From the NCBI GenBank assembly GCA_041488375.1, contig JBGPPD010000045.1, positions 1 to 16,673 on the forward strand: a stretch of DNA of 16,673 bases, in the 5' to 3' direction. Under the pieces are notes generated by a model that was not told the DNA's origin, did no database searches, and saw only the letters and a list, made by a program, of their open reading frames with translations. Every line of letters starts with the position of its first letter. Within the stretch, counting starts at the first letter, position 1. This stretch comes from JAABQT01 sp041488375 (lineage in GTDB: Bacteria; Pseudomonadota; Gammaproteobacteria; Burkholderiales; SG8-39). A program made the translations under genes and the position numbers. This document shows, in pieces, positions 1-7,505 of the stretch.

Positions 1-1
1 G

Positions 2-1714
2 CGCGAGCGCGTCCGGCGGGTGCTGGGCGAGACGCCTTCGGCGGGCATCCTCGCCGCGCTGGCGGTCGGCGACCAGCGCGCCATTTCCGGCGAGGAATGG
101 CGGCTGTTCTCGCGCACCGGCGTCACCCACCTGATGAGCATTTCGGGGCTGCACGTCACGCTGATCTCGGGCCTTTGCGCGTGGCTGGTGGCCGCTCTGT
201 GGCGTCGCGTGCCGCGCTTGGTGCTGTGGCTGCCCGCTCGCAAGGCCGGCGCGCTGGCGGCAATCGCGGGCGCGCTCGGCTACACACTGCTGGCCGGATT
301 CGCCGTGCCGGCGCAGCGCACGTTCTACATGGTGACGGTGGTGGCGCTCGCGCTGTGGTCCGGCCGCATCGCCTCGCCGTCGCGCACGCTGGCGCTCGCG
401 CTCGCCGTGGTGACGGCGCTCGATCCCTGGGCGGTTCTGCAGGCTGGATTCTGGCTGTCCTTCGGCGCGGTGGCGCTGATCTTTTTCGTGGCGGCGGGCT
501 GGACCGCCGGCGAAGCGCGGCCCTGGCAATGGCTGCGCGTGCAATGGGCGATCACCGTGGGGCTCGCCCCGGCCGCGCTGTTTCTGTTCTCGCAGGTCTC
601 CGTGGTGGGGCCGCTGGCCAACGCGCTCGCCATCCCGTTGGTGTCGGCGGTGATCACGCCGCTGGCACTCGGCGCGGCGCTGCTGCCCGTGGACGCGCTG
701 CTGCACCTGGCCGAGTGGCTGACGCAGTGGCTGCTCGAATACCTCGAGTGGTGCGCGCAATTGCCGGCGGCCACCTGGCAGCAGCATGCGCCGCCGCTGT
801 GGGCGACCCTGCTCGCGCTCGCGGGCGTCGCGTGGTTGCTTTTGCCGCGCGGTTTCCCGTGGCGCGTCTCGGGCGCCGCGCTGATGCTGCCCGCGCTCGC
901 GCTGCCGGCCGCAGCGCCCGCTGCGGGAGAAGCGTGGATCGTTACGCTCGACGTGGGGCAGGGGCTCGCGGTGCTGGTGCGCACCGCCAATCGCGCGTTG
1001 CTCTACGATGCCGGCCCGGCCTATGGCGCCGGGGCGGATAGCGGAGAGCGCATCGTCGCACCCTATCTGCGCGCCGCGGGGGTCGACAAGCTGGATACGC
1101 TGGTGCTGACGCACGACGACAGCGACCACACCGGCGGCGCACTTTCGGTGCTGGAAGGCATGGAGGTGGAGCGCGTGCTCTCGTCGCTGCCTGCGGCGCA
1201 TCCGCTGCTGGCGCTGGCGCCCGCGGTGCGGGGCTGCCAGCGCGGCATGGCCTGGGAGTGGGACGGCGTGCGCTTCGAGATGCTGCACCCGGGAGCGGGC
1301 GGCGCAGCGCGCCCGCGCAACGACCGGAGCTGCGTGCTGCGCGTCAGCGCGGGCGACACTTCGATGCTGCTGACCGGCGACATCGAGCGCGGCGCGGAAA
1401 GCGAACTGCTGCGCGCGGCGCCTTTGCGCACCGACGTGCTGCTGGTGCCGCACCACGGCAGCCGGACCTCCTCGACCGGGGAGTTCCTGGCCGCGGTCCG
1501 GCCGCGAGTCGCGCTGGCCGCCGCCGGCTACCGCAACCGCTTCGGCCATCCGAACGAGGCGGTGCTCGGGCGCTACGCGGCGGCGGGGATCCCCGTGCTG
1601 CGCACCGACCGGGACGGCGCGCTGACCGTGCGCCTGCTCCGGGGCGCGATCGAGGTCGAGGCGGAGAGGGCCCGCCGCGCGCGCTACTGGCACGTCCCGC
1701 CCCGCCCGGCGTAA
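2..1714 (+). CDS. comEC: ComEC/Rec2 DNA-uptake channel protein, 3' part only
   Basis: This is the C-terminal part of the inner-membrane channel that carries single-stranded DNA into the cytoplasm during natural transformation. The reading frame is open at the left edge, so the start and N-terminal region lie outside; codons are readable from base 2. The first half is the membrane 'competence' domain, with the typical HLMSISGLHVTLISG stretch followed by several hydrophobic helices. The second half is a metallo-beta-lactamase-like domain beginning near LDVGQGLAVLVRT. It contains THDDSDHTGG (bases 1109-1138), LLTGDIE and VPHHGSRTSS, which are the usual metal-site motifs in proteobacterial ComEC. 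The gene ends with TAA 43 bp before dodecin. No frameshift is seen in the visible part. The family assignment is firm. Whether the organism is transformable cannot be told from here. Confidence 0.93.
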   Translation, partial: RERVRRVLGETPSAGILAALAVGDQRAISGEEWRLFSRTGVTHLMSISGLHVTLISGLCAWLVAALWRRVPRLVLWLPARKAGALAAIAGALGYTLLAGFAVPAQRTFYMVTVVALALWSGRIASPSRTLALALAVVTALDPWAVLQAGFWLSFGAVALIFFVAAGWTAGEARPWQWLRVQWAITVGLAPAALFLFSQVSVVGPLANALAIPLVSAVITPLALGAALLPVDALLHLAEWLTQWLLEYLEWCAQLPAATWQQHAPPLWATLLALAGVAWLLLPRGFPWRVSGAALMLPALALPAAAPAAGEAWIVTLDVGQGLAVLVRTANRALLYDAGPAYGAGADSGERIVAPYLRAAGVDKLDTLVLTHDDSDHTGGALSVLEGMEVERVLSSLPAAHPLLALAPAVRGCQRGMAWEWDGVRFEMLHPGAGGAARPRNDRSCVLRVSAGDTSMLLTGDIERGAESELLRAAPLRTDVLLVPHHGSRTSSTGEFLAAVRPRVALAAAGYRNRFGHPNEAVLGRYAAAGIPVLRTDRDGALTVRLLRGAIEVEAERARRARYWHVPPRPA

Positions 1715-1746
1715 ACTCACCGCGCGGGGTTCTCCCGCCAACTTCC

Positions 1747-1752
1747 AGGAGG
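1747..1752 (+). promoter_or_regulatory. Shine-Dalgarno site of dodecin
   Basis: AGGAGG lies 5 nt before the dodecin ATG at 1758. It is one of the two strongest ribosome binding sites in the window and fixes that start. Confidence 0.85.
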
Positions 1753-1757
1753 GGTAC

Positions 1758-1976
1758 ATGGCCAAGGGCAACAATGCGGTCTATCGCGTCACCGACGTCA
1801 TCGGCACCAGCCCGAATTCGTGGGAAGAAGCGGCGCGCAACGCCGTGAAGACGGCGGCCAAATCGCTGCGCGACCTGCGCATCGCCGAAGTCACCAAGCT
1901 CGACGTCAAAGTGGAGGACGGCAAGATCACGCAGTTCCGCACCCGCCTGTCCCTGTCCTTCAAGTACGACGCGTAG
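1758..1976 (+). CDS. Dodecin family flavin-binding protein
   Basis: Dodecins are small proteins that assemble into hollow dodecamers and store or buffer flavins in the cytoplasm. This one is 72 residues, the normal length, with the family pattern VYRVTDVIGTSPNSWEEAA followed by AVKTAAKSLRDLRIAEV and a C-terminal LSFKYDA strand. The ATG is set by AGGAGG 5 nt upstream. Aligned by eye with the Halobacterium protein, the flavin-stacking tryptophan falls on Ile42 and the flavin-contacting glutamine on Arg61. It may therefore bind ligand differently or belong to the proteobacterial subgroup with these substitutions. Its TAG stop shares one base with the GTG start of the next gene, which suggests translational coupling. 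Family membership is confident; the ligand is not. Confidence 0.92.
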   Translation: MAKGNNAVYRVTDVIGTSPNSWEEAARNAVKTAAKSLRDLRIAEVTKLDVKVEDGKITQFRTRLSLSFKYDA

Positions 1977-2287
1977 TGGGATTCACGGCGACCGTCCGCG
2001 TCACCGGAGCCGCGGGCCGCTACGAGGATTTCCGGGAGCGGGTCCGCTGGCTGCTGGTGCGCGACGTCGACACCGAGCCCTACACCGAGCACCACGCGCC
2101 CGGGCTGCTCGAGTACCGCTTCGTATTGGCCAAGGGACTGCCGTTCCCGGTTTTCGTCGAGGCGACCGCCGAGTACCCGGAGCTGCGCGTCGAGGTCGAG
2201 TGGGACAAGGACGGCGCGCGCGGCGGCGCGGCGATCGAGGGCGGGCGCCTGGTGGACAAGTGGACCGGGGAGCGCGACCCGACTTGA
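1976..2287 (+). CDS. Conserved-looking small hypothetical protein
   Basis: I do not recognise this 103-residue protein. The chosen GTG at 1976 overlaps the dodecin TAG by one base. The frame stays open upstream as far as 1820, but that extension only shadows dodecin. The translation starts MGFTATVRVTGAAGRYEDF and has no signal peptide or membrane segment. It is acidic and beta-rich in appearance, with LLEYRFVLAKGLPF, FVEATAEYPELRVEVEW, and a C-terminal GGRLVDKWTG. The alternation of a helix-like segment (FRERVRWLL) with strands suggests a small alpha/beta, possibly ferredoxin-like, fold, but that is a guess. Its TGA stop overlaps the next gene's likely TTG start, so it appears to be the middle gene of a three-gene unit. 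There is no evidence for a function. Confidence 0.7.
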   Translation: MGFTATVRVTGAAGRYEDFRERVRWLLVRDVDTEPYTEHHAPGLLEYRFVLAKGLPFPVFVEATAEYPELRVEVEWDKDGARGGAAIEGGRLVDKWTGERDPT

Positions 2288-3135
2288 ACCCGGTGCAGCG
2301 CCGTGTGCAGTGCGCCTCGAGTGCCGGGCTGCACCGCATCGCCTATCTGGAATGGGGCAGCCCGGACAACCCGCAGGTGCTGGTCTGCGTGCACGGCCTC
2401 GGGCGCTGCGCGCGCGACTTCGACAACCTGGCGCGCGCGATGAGCGACCGCTACCGCGTCGTCTGCCCGGACATGGCCGGGCGCGGCGATTCCGACTGGC
2501 TCGCCGACCCGATGCTCTACGACATCCCGCAGTACGTCGCCGACACGGTGACGCTGATCGCGCGGCTCGACGTCGAGCAGGTGCATTGGGTCGGCACTTC
2601 CATGGGCGGCCTGATCGGCTTGGCGCTCGCGGCGCAGAAGAATTCTCCCGTCGCGAAACTGGTGCTGAACGAAGCGGGCCCGGTGATCGCCAAGGCCTCG
2701 CTCGAGCGCATCGCCGCCTACTTCGGCAAGGCGCCGCCGCTGCCGAGCTTCCAGGCGGCCGAGCAGCTGGTGCGGTTGGTGTCGGCGCCTTTCGGGCCGC
2801 ATACCGACGAGGAGTGGCGCTTCCTGACTGAAGTGGTGGTGCGCCGGAACGCCGACGGCGGCTACCGCTTGCACTACGACCCGAGGATCGCCGAGCCTTT
2901 CCGCCGCCAGATTGCGGACCAGGACCTGGAGTCATGGCCGACGTGGGACGCAGTGCGCTGCCCGACGCTGGTCATCCGCGGCGCGCAGTCGGATTTGCTG
3001 TCCAAGGACACGGCTCTGCAGATGACGCAGCGCGGGCCGAAGGCGAAGCTGGTGGAGCTGCCCGGCATCGGCCATGCGCCGACGCTGCTGCACGCGGACC
3101 AGATCGCCCTGGTGCGCGACTTCCTGCTTTCCTAG
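2284..3135 (+). CDS. Alpha/beta hydrolase fold protein
   Basis: This is a cytoplasmic serine hydrolase of the alpha/beta fold; the substrate is unknown. With a TTG start at 2284 the product is 283 residues. The start gives MNPVQRRVQCASSAGLHRIAYLEWG and a 4-bp overlap with the preceding stop, with GGGAG 11 nt upstream; GTG at 2293 or 2305 is also possible. Visible elements are the oxyanion segment CVHGLGRCARDF (H37), the nucleophile elbow GTSMGG (S106), the acid in RGAQSDLL (D237) and the base in GIGHAPT (H264), so the triad is complete. There is no signal peptide. The same type of protein is common in Burkholderiales, usually annotated only as alpha/beta hydrolase. It is the last gene of the dodecin unit and runs into the palindrome at 3139-3164. 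Confidence 0.88.
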   Translation: MNPVQRRVQCASSAGLHRIAYLEWGSPDNPQVLVCVHGLGRCARDFDNLARAMSDRYRVVCPDMAGRGDSDWLADPMLYDIPQYVADTVTLIARLDVEQVHWVGTSMGGLIGLALAAQKNSPVAKLVLNEAGPVIAKASLERIAAYFGKAPPLPSFQAAEQLVRLVSAPFGPHTDEEWRFLTEVVVRRNADGGYRLHYDPRIAEPFRRQIADQDLESWPTWDAVRCPTLVIRGAQSDLLSKDTALQMTQRGPKAKLVELPGIGHAPTLLHADQIALVRDFLLS

Positions 3136-3138
3136 CCT

Positions 3139-3164
3139 GTAGGGGGGCCAACGGCCCACCCTAC
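3139..3164. terminator. GC-rich palindrome between convergent genes; likely bidirectional terminator or REP-like element
   Basis: Arms GTAGGGGGGCC and GGCCC-A-CCCTAC pair over 11 bp, with a three-base AAC loop and one bulged A. It starts 4 bp after the hydrolase stop, and the stop codon of the opposite-strand crotonase (3161-3163) lies inside the right arm. There is no T-tract, so it is not a classic intrinsic terminator. Similar GTAGGGTGGGCC-type palindromes are known as dispersed intergenic elements in proteobacteria. Confidence 0.6.
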
Positions 3165-4300
3165 GCGCGGCGATTGGCCGCGTCCCAGTGCCGCTCGAGG
3201 TTCGCGATCAGCGCCGGGCTGAAGTGGCACTGCGCCTGCTCGCGCGCATACACCGCCATGTAGCGGCGGAAGGTGTCGAGCGGCTCCTCGCCGGCGCGGA
3301 ACGCGCGCCGGTTGCTCGCCGCGCTCACCACGCCGGCGTTGGTGAGGTGATGGATAGTGCGCTCGATCGCCTGGTCCATGCCCGTGACGGGCGCGATTTC
3401 GTCGCAGATCTTCCTGCCCTCGGCCGAGGCGCAGTCCAGCCGCCGCTCGGCGAGGATCGCCTGGCGCGCGATGCGCGCGCCGACGAAGCGCGACAGGCGC
3501 AGGTTGGCCGCTCCGGGGATGATGCCTTCCTTGCGCGCGGGCAGCGTCATGTAGGCGTCATCCGCCGCGATCACGTAGTCCAGGGTGAGCAGGAGTTGGC
3601 AGTGCCCGCCGATGGCGAAGCGCTCCACAGCCGCCACCCAGGGTTTCTCGATGCAGTCCTGCTCCGGGTCCGCGCCGGGCAGCGCCAGCCCGCGATACAG
3701 CTTGTTGACGAAGCCCAGGTCGCGGATCAGGTACCAGAGCAGGCGTATCTTTCCCTGGTACAGGTGCGTCAGGTTGATGCCCGCGCCGAACACGCGCTGC
3801 CCGGCGTGCTTGGGATGATCGACCGGGCCGCCGCGCAGCACGCACAGCTCCGACTGGGGATCGAGCAGCGCCACGTCGACGGCGGTTTCCATGCCGGCGA
3901 GCGTGGATTCGTCCTCGGCGTTGAGGAACCTCGGGTTGCTCATGGTGAGCACCACGGCCTTGCCCTGGCGCTTGAGGTGCGCGCCGGCCAGCGACAGCTC
4001 GCCGCGCGCCTGGAACTGCGCGAGCTGCGCGCGCGCATCCTCGCGCGGCAGCAGCATGGCGTGGCACAGGTGCCGGCCGGCGGCGGGGTCGGACAGCACG
4101 GCGGCGAGGAACGCCCCTTGCGCCTTCTCCAGGCCGCGCTTGTCGCGCTGCGCGAGCCCCGCCTCCGCCGCGAGCTCCTGCGCCGAGGGCACCAGGCCGG
4201 GAAAGCGCTCGGCGGCCAGCCGGCACAACTCGTCCACGCGCACGAAGCGCGTGCGGCCGGCGGTCAGGGCGTCGTAGGCGGCGAGGGGAACGTGGACCAC
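3161..4300 (-). CDS. DpgC-like crotonase-superfamily protein (enoyl-CoA hydratase/isomerase family)
   Basis: This 379-residue protein has a roughly 110-residue N-terminal helical region followed by a crotonase domain. That layout matches DpgC, the cofactor-independent 3,5-dihydroxyphenylacetyl-CoA 1,2-dioxygenase of glycopeptide-antibiotic producers, and not ordinary 260-residue enoyl-CoA hydratases. Characteristic pieces are VFGAGINLTHLYQG (oxyanion hole, about 170-183), EKPWVAAVERFAIGGHCQLL (about 218-237), LPARKEGIIPGAANLRLSRF (about 253-272) and the C-terminal YAREQAQCHFSPALIANLER. The GTG start at 4300 is preceded in frame by a stop at 4310-4312 and has no good ribosome site. The gene is divergent from the MarR-pump operon, and its upstream region contains the putative MarR half-sites. 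An acyl-CoA substrate is likely from the family; oxygenase activity is only inferred from resemblance. Confidence 0.85.
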   Translation of the reverse strand: MVHVPLAAYDALTAGRTRFVRVDELCRLAAERFPGLVPSAQELAAEAGLAQRDKRGLEKAQGAFLAAVLSDPAAGRHLCHAMLLPREDARAQLAQFQARGELSLAGAHLKRQGKAVVLTMSNPRFLNAEDESTLAGMETAVDVALLDPQSELCVLRGGPVDHPKHAGQRVFGAGINLTHLYQGKIRLLWYLIRDLGFVNKLYRGLALPGADPEQDCIEKPWVAAVERFAIGGHCQLLLTLDYVIAADDAYMTLPARKEGIIPGAANLRLSRFVGARIARQAILAERRLDCASAEGRKICDEIAPVTGMDQAIERTIHHLTNAGVVSAASNRRAFRAGEEPLDTFRRYMAVYAREQAQCHFSPALIANLERHWDAANRRA

Positions 4301-4331
4301 AGCTGCAGTCTACCCAAAATCCGCCGCCGGC

Positions 4332-4360
4332 TGGACATTAGCTGTCGAGGCAGGTAATTT
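4332..4360 (+). promoter_or_regulatory. Sigma70-type promoter of the marR-emrAB operon
   Basis: TGGACA at 4332-4337 (5 of 6 to TTGACA) is followed after exactly 17 bp by TAATTT at 4355-4360, which keeps the three most conserved -10 bases. Transcription would start near 4367, about 25 nt before the chosen GTG. Both hexamers touch the putative operator half-sites. Confidence 0.55.
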
Positions 4361-4378
4361 GCTGCTTCGGCAGCTAAT
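4337..4378. promoter_or_regulatory. Putative MarR operator: three copies of an ATTAGCTG half-site
   Basis: ATTAGCTG at 4337-4344 has a perfect inverted copy, CAGCTAAT, at 4371-4378. A third copy, ATTTGCTG, lies at 4357-4364, exactly 20 bp (about two helical turns) after the first. The second and third copies form a palindrome of 9-bp arms with one mismatch around TTCG. The sites cover the promoter spacer, the -10 and the likely start point, as expected for autorepression, and they also lie upstream of the divergent crotonase gene. Confidence 0.6.
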
Positions 4379-4391
4379 CGGGGGGCGGGCA

Positions 4392-4838
4392 GTGGGCTTG
4401 TACCGGGCGCAGACCTACCGGGTCGAGGACAGCGTCGGCTACCTGGTGACGCGCGTGCGCGCCGCCATTTTCGCCGCGGTGGACGCCGAACTCGCCGACT
4501 GGGGCATCTCGGCGGCGCAGGGTTCGATCCTGGTATACATCGGCCACGGCCGCGGCGACCGCGCCGCCGACATCGCGCGCGACTACGACTACGACACCGG
4601 GTCGATGACCCGCATGGTGGCGCGGCTCTCGGCCAAGCGCCTGCTGCGGCGCGTGCCCGACGACAACGACCGGCGCGTGGTGCGCCTCGCGCTGACCCCC
4701 GCCGGGCACAAGCTCACCGAACAGATGGCGGTGGTGGCCGCGAAGGTGCTCAACCAGCACCTGCGCGGCTTCAGCCGGGCCGAGCTCGACCAGTTGAAGG
4801 CGCTGCTCGGCCGCATGCTGGAGAACAGCCGTGGCTAG
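4392..4838 (+). CDS. MarR-family transcriptional regulator
   Basis: This is a winged-helix dimeric repressor, probably responding to a phenolic or other small lipophilic compound. With GTG at 4392 it is 148 residues, a normal MarR length. A G-rich run at 4380-4385 lies 6 nt upstream. The longer reading from TTG 4359 would put the start inside the operator-like repeat and the -10, so I rejected it. The DNA-binding part is visible as ADIARDYDYDTGSMTRMVARL (helix-turn-helix). It is followed by LLRRVPDDNDRRVVRLALT, where DDNDRR forms the wing typical of the family. The stop overlaps the pump adaptor gene by 8 bp, so regulator and pump are cotranscribed. It probably represses its own operon and perhaps the divergent crotonase. 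The inducer is unknown. Confidence 0.9.
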   Translation: MGLYRAQTYRVEDSVGYLVTRVRAAIFAAVDAELADWGISAAQGSILVYIGHGRGDRAADIARDYDYDTGSMTRMVARLSAKRLLRRVPDDNDRRVVRLALTPAGHKLTEQMAVVAAKVLNQHLRGFSRAELDQLKALLGRMLENSRG

Positions 4839-5952
4839 CCGGCGCCGGGCGCTGTCGGTCCTGATCCTGCTGTTCGCGGTCGCGGGCGCCGCCTGGGCGG
4901 CGTGGTGGCAGCTGGTCGGCCGCTACTACGAATCCACCGACAACGCCTACGTCGCCGGCAACCTGGTGGAAGTGACGCCGCAGGTGGCGGGCACCGTGAT
5001 CGCCATCGGCGCCGACGATACCGATCGCGTGCAGGCGGGACAGATGCTGGTGCGCCTGGACGCGGCCGACGCCCAGGTGGCCCTCGACCAGGCGGAAGCC
5101 GAGTTGGCGCGCGCGGTGCGCGACGTGCGCACGCTGTACGCCAACAACCTGGCGCTGGCGGCCGGCGTGCGCGTGCGCGAAGCCGAGCTGCAGCGCGCGG
5201 ACGAGGGCCTGGCGCGGCGCGCCGCGCTCGCCGAGAAAGGCATGGTGACGCGCGAGGACTTCGAGAACGCGCGCGCCGCCGCCGCCGCCGCGCGCGCCGC
5301 GCTCGGCGCCGCGCGCGAGCAGCTGGCCGCCAACCGCACGCTGACCGACCGTGTGCGGGTGGAAGACCATCCGGACGTGCTGCGCGCCGGCGCGCGCGTG
5401 CGCGAGGCGTTCCTGGCGCTCAAGCGCGTGGAGATCCCGGCGCCGGTCACCGGCTACGTGGCGCGCCGCTCGGTGCAGGTGGGCCAGCGCGTGGCGCCCG
5501 GCGCGCCGCTGATGGCCATCGTGCCGCTGGAGCAGCTGTGGGTGGACGCGAATTTCAAGGAGGCGCAACTGCGCGAGATGCGCATCGGCCAGCCGGTGCG
5601 CCTCAGCGCCGACCTGTACGGCAGCAAGATCGAATTCCACGGCAAGGTCGCCGGGCTGGCGGCCGGCACCGGCGGCGCCTTCGCGCTGCTGCCGCCGCAG
5701 AACGCCACCGGCAACTGGATCAAGGTGGTGCAGCGCCTGCCGGTGCGCATCGCGCTCGACCCGCAGGAACTGCGCGCGCACCCGCTGCGCATCGGGCTGT
5801 CGATGCAGGCCGAGGTCGAGATCCGCGATGCGAGCGGGACGCAATTGGCCGTCGCGCCGCGCGGCGCCGCAGCCTACGCCACGCAGGCGTTCGTGGCGCC
5901 CGTCGCCGAGGCCGAGGCGCGGGTGCGCGCCATCATCGCCGCGCACCGGTGA
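4831..5952 (+). CDS. emrA: EmrA/HlyD-type membrane fusion (periplasmic adaptor) protein
   Basis: This is the periplasmic adaptor of a tripartite drug-efflux pump, linking the inner-membrane MFS transporter to an outer-membrane channel. The 373-residue product begins MASRRRALSVLILLFAVAG, with one N-terminal membrane anchor (about residues 7-25). STDNAYVAGNLVEVTPQVAG opens the first half of the lipoyl-like domain. A long Ala/Arg/Glu-rich coiled-coil hairpin follows (about 80-185). The second lipoyl half is EIPAPVTGYVARRSVQVGQRV, and a beta-barrel begins near LWVDANFKEAQL. The GTG start at 4831 overlaps the marR stop by 8 bp. The stop overlaps the emrB start by 4 bp. No outer-membrane partner is encoded in the window. 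The family call is firm; substrates are unknown. Confidence 0.92.
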   Translation: MASRRRALSVLILLFAVAGAAWAAWWQLVGRYYESTDNAYVAGNLVEVTPQVAGTVIAIGADDTDRVQAGQMLVRLDAADAQVALDQAEAELARAVRDVRTLYANNLALAAGVRVREAELQRADEGLARRAALAEKGMVTREDFENARAAAAAARAALGAAREQLAANRTLTDRVRVEDHPDVLRAGARVREAFLALKRVEIPAPVTGYVARRSVQVGQRVAPGAPLMAIVPLEQLWVDANFKEAQLREMRIGQPVRLSADLYGSKIEFHGKVAGLAAGTGGAFALLPPQNATGNWIKVVQRLPVRIALDPQELRAHPLRIGLSMQAEVEIRDASGTQLAVAPRGAAAYATQAFVAPVAEAEARVRAIIAAHR

Positions 5953-7505
5953 GCGCCGTCCCCGGGGCCGCGCCGCTCGCCGGCGCCGAGCGCATGCTCG
6001 GCGCGGTGATGCTCGCCGCGGCGACCTTCATGGTGGTGCTGGACATCACCGTGGCCAACGTTTCGGTGGCTACCATCTCCGGCGACCTCGGCGTGAGCGC
6101 GACGCAGGGCACCTGGATCGTCACCTCCTACGCCGCCGCGCAGGCGATCGCCATGCCGCTCACCGGCTGGCTGACCCGGCGCTTCGGCCAGGTGCGCCTG
6201 ATCGTCTCCTCGGTGCTGCTGTTCACCGCCGCCTCGCTGCTCTGCGGCATGGCCAAGAGCATCGAGATGCTGGTCGTGTTCCGCGTGGTGCAGGGCCTGG
6301 TGGCAGGCCCGATGGTGCCGGTCTCGCAGTCGCTGCTGCTGGCCACCTTCGGGCCGGGCGGCGCGGGCGTCGCGCTCTCGGTATGGTCGATGACCGCCAC
6401 CATCGCGCCGATCACCGGGCCGATCATCGGCGGCTTCATCACCGAACAGTTGTCCTGGCCCTGGATCTTCTACATCAACGTGCCGGTCGGCCTGCTGGCC
6501 GGCGGCATGATCTGGCTGCTGTACCGCGAACGCGAGACGCCCACGCGCAAGGTGCCGAGCGACGTCGTCGGCCTGCTGCTGCTGGTCGCCTGGGTGGGCG
6601 CGCTGCAGGTGATGCTCGACAAGGGCAAGGAACTGGACTGGTTCGCCTCCGGCCAGATCGTGACGCTGGCCTGCGTCGCCACGGTGGGCTTCGCCCTGTT
6701 CCTCGCCTGGGAGCTGCTGGACAACGCGCACCCGATCGTGGACCTGCACCTGCTGCGCGACCGCGATTTCTGGACCGCCACCGCGACCCTGGCGGTGGGC
6801 TACTCGGTGTTCTTCGGCGCCATCGTCGTGCTGCCGCTGTGGCTGCAGGTCTACATGGGCTACACGCAGATCTGGGCGGGACTGATGATGATGCCCTTCG
6901 GTATCCTGGCGCTCACCTTCGCGCCGCTCGTCGGGCGGACGCTGCACGTGGTGGACGCGCGCCTGGTCGCCAGCCTGGGCTTTCTCATCTTCGCGCTGGT
7001 GTCGTTCATGCGTGCGGGCTTCAACCTCGAGGCCGACTGGAAGACCATCGCGCTGCCGATGTTCATCCAGGGCGCGGCCAACGTGATGTTCTTCCTGCCG
7101 CTGACCGCGCTGGGCTTGCGCAACATGACCTCCGAGCGCATGCCGGGAGCCACCGGGCTGCAGAATTTCCTGCGCTACATGGGCGGCGCGGTGGGCGCGT
7201 CGCTGGCGATCACGCTGTGGGACGACCGCGCCAGCCTGCACCGCGCGCAGCTCGCCGAGCACGTGCTGCGCGGCGATCCCGCCACCGAGGGCGCGCTCGC
7301 CGCGCTGCAGGCGCGGGGCCTGTCGGCGGACCAGGCGCTGGGGCGCATCGACGCCGCCCTCGACGCGCAGGCGCGCATGCTCTCCACCATCGACCTGTTC
7401 TGGCTCTCGGGCGTGCTGTTTCTCGCCCTCGCGGTGCTGGTGTGGCTGGCGAACGCGCCGCACGCCGCTGCTAAGATGCAGGTCCAGACCGGGAGCCACG
7501 AGTGA
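5949..7505 (+). CDS. emrB: EmrB/QacA-type DHA2 major facilitator drug efflux pump
   Basis: This is a proton-driven multidrug exporter of the inner membrane, usually with 14 helices in this subfamily. The GTG at 5949 overlaps the emrA stop in a GTGA junction and gives 518 residues, close to E. coli EmrB. The frame is open much further upstream, but that part is only an out-of-frame shadow of emrA. Family signatures are MVVLDITVANVSVATIS in helix 1, GWLTRRFGQVRL (motif A), SMTATIAPITGPIIGGFI (motif C) and the DHA2-typical WPWIFYINVPVGLL. It acts with the adaptor encoded upstream and is controlled with it by the MarR regulator. Hydrophobic, phenolic or uncoupler-like substrates would be usual for the family, but the actual substrate is not shown. 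Confidence 0.93.
   Translation: MSAVPGAAPLAGAERMLGAVMLAAATFMVVLDITVANVSVATISGDLGVSATQGTWIVTSYAAAQAIAMPLTGWLTRRFGQVRLIVSSVLLFTAASLLCGMAKSIEMLVVFRVVQGLVAGPMVPVSQSLLLATFGPGGAGVALSVWSMTATIAPITGPIIGGFITEQLSWPWIFYINVPVGLLAGGMIWLLYRERETPTRKVPSDVVGLLLLVAWVGALQVMLDKGKELDWFASGQIVTLACVATVGFALFLAWELLDNAHPIVDLHLLRDRDFWTATATLAVGYSVFFGAIVVLPLWLQVYMGYTQIWAGLMMMPFGILALTFAPLVGRTLHVVDARLVASLGFLIFALVSFMRAGFNLEADWKTIALPMFIQGAANVMFFLPLTALGLRNMTSERMPGATGLQNFLRYMGGAVGASLAITLWDDRASLHRAQLAEHVLRGDPATEGALAALQARGLSADQALGRIDAALDAQARMLSTIDLFWLSGVLFLALAVLVWLANAPHAAAKMQVQTGSHE

Noticed and set aside
1724..1738. Small GCGGG/CCCGC hairpin between comEC and dodecin as a terminator
   Set aside because: It has only a 5-bp stem in GC-rich DNA and no T-run; such matches are expected by chance.
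3188..4357. A 389-codon plus-strand frame over the crotonase gene
   Set aside because: It is the antisense shadow of a clearly recognisable DpgC-like gene; its translation is compositionally biased and matches no family I know.
4357..4378. GCTGC-TTCG-GCAGC hairpin with a stable tetraloop as a terminator or leader structure
   Set aside because: It overlaps the likely -10 and start point and shares half-sites with the repeat at 4337, so an operator explains it better than an RNA hairpin.
4771..7499. Two long minus-strand frames (391 and 541 codons) over emrA and emrB
   Set aside because: High third-position GC leaves antisense frames free of stops. The translations are His/Arg/Gln-rich and without any recognisable domain.
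4902..7505. An open frame of 867 codons suggesting an EmrA-EmrB fusion
   Set aside because: The first 349 codons are an Arg/Gly/Ala-rich out-of-frame reading of emrA. The real emrB starts at GTG 5949, in a GTGA overlap.
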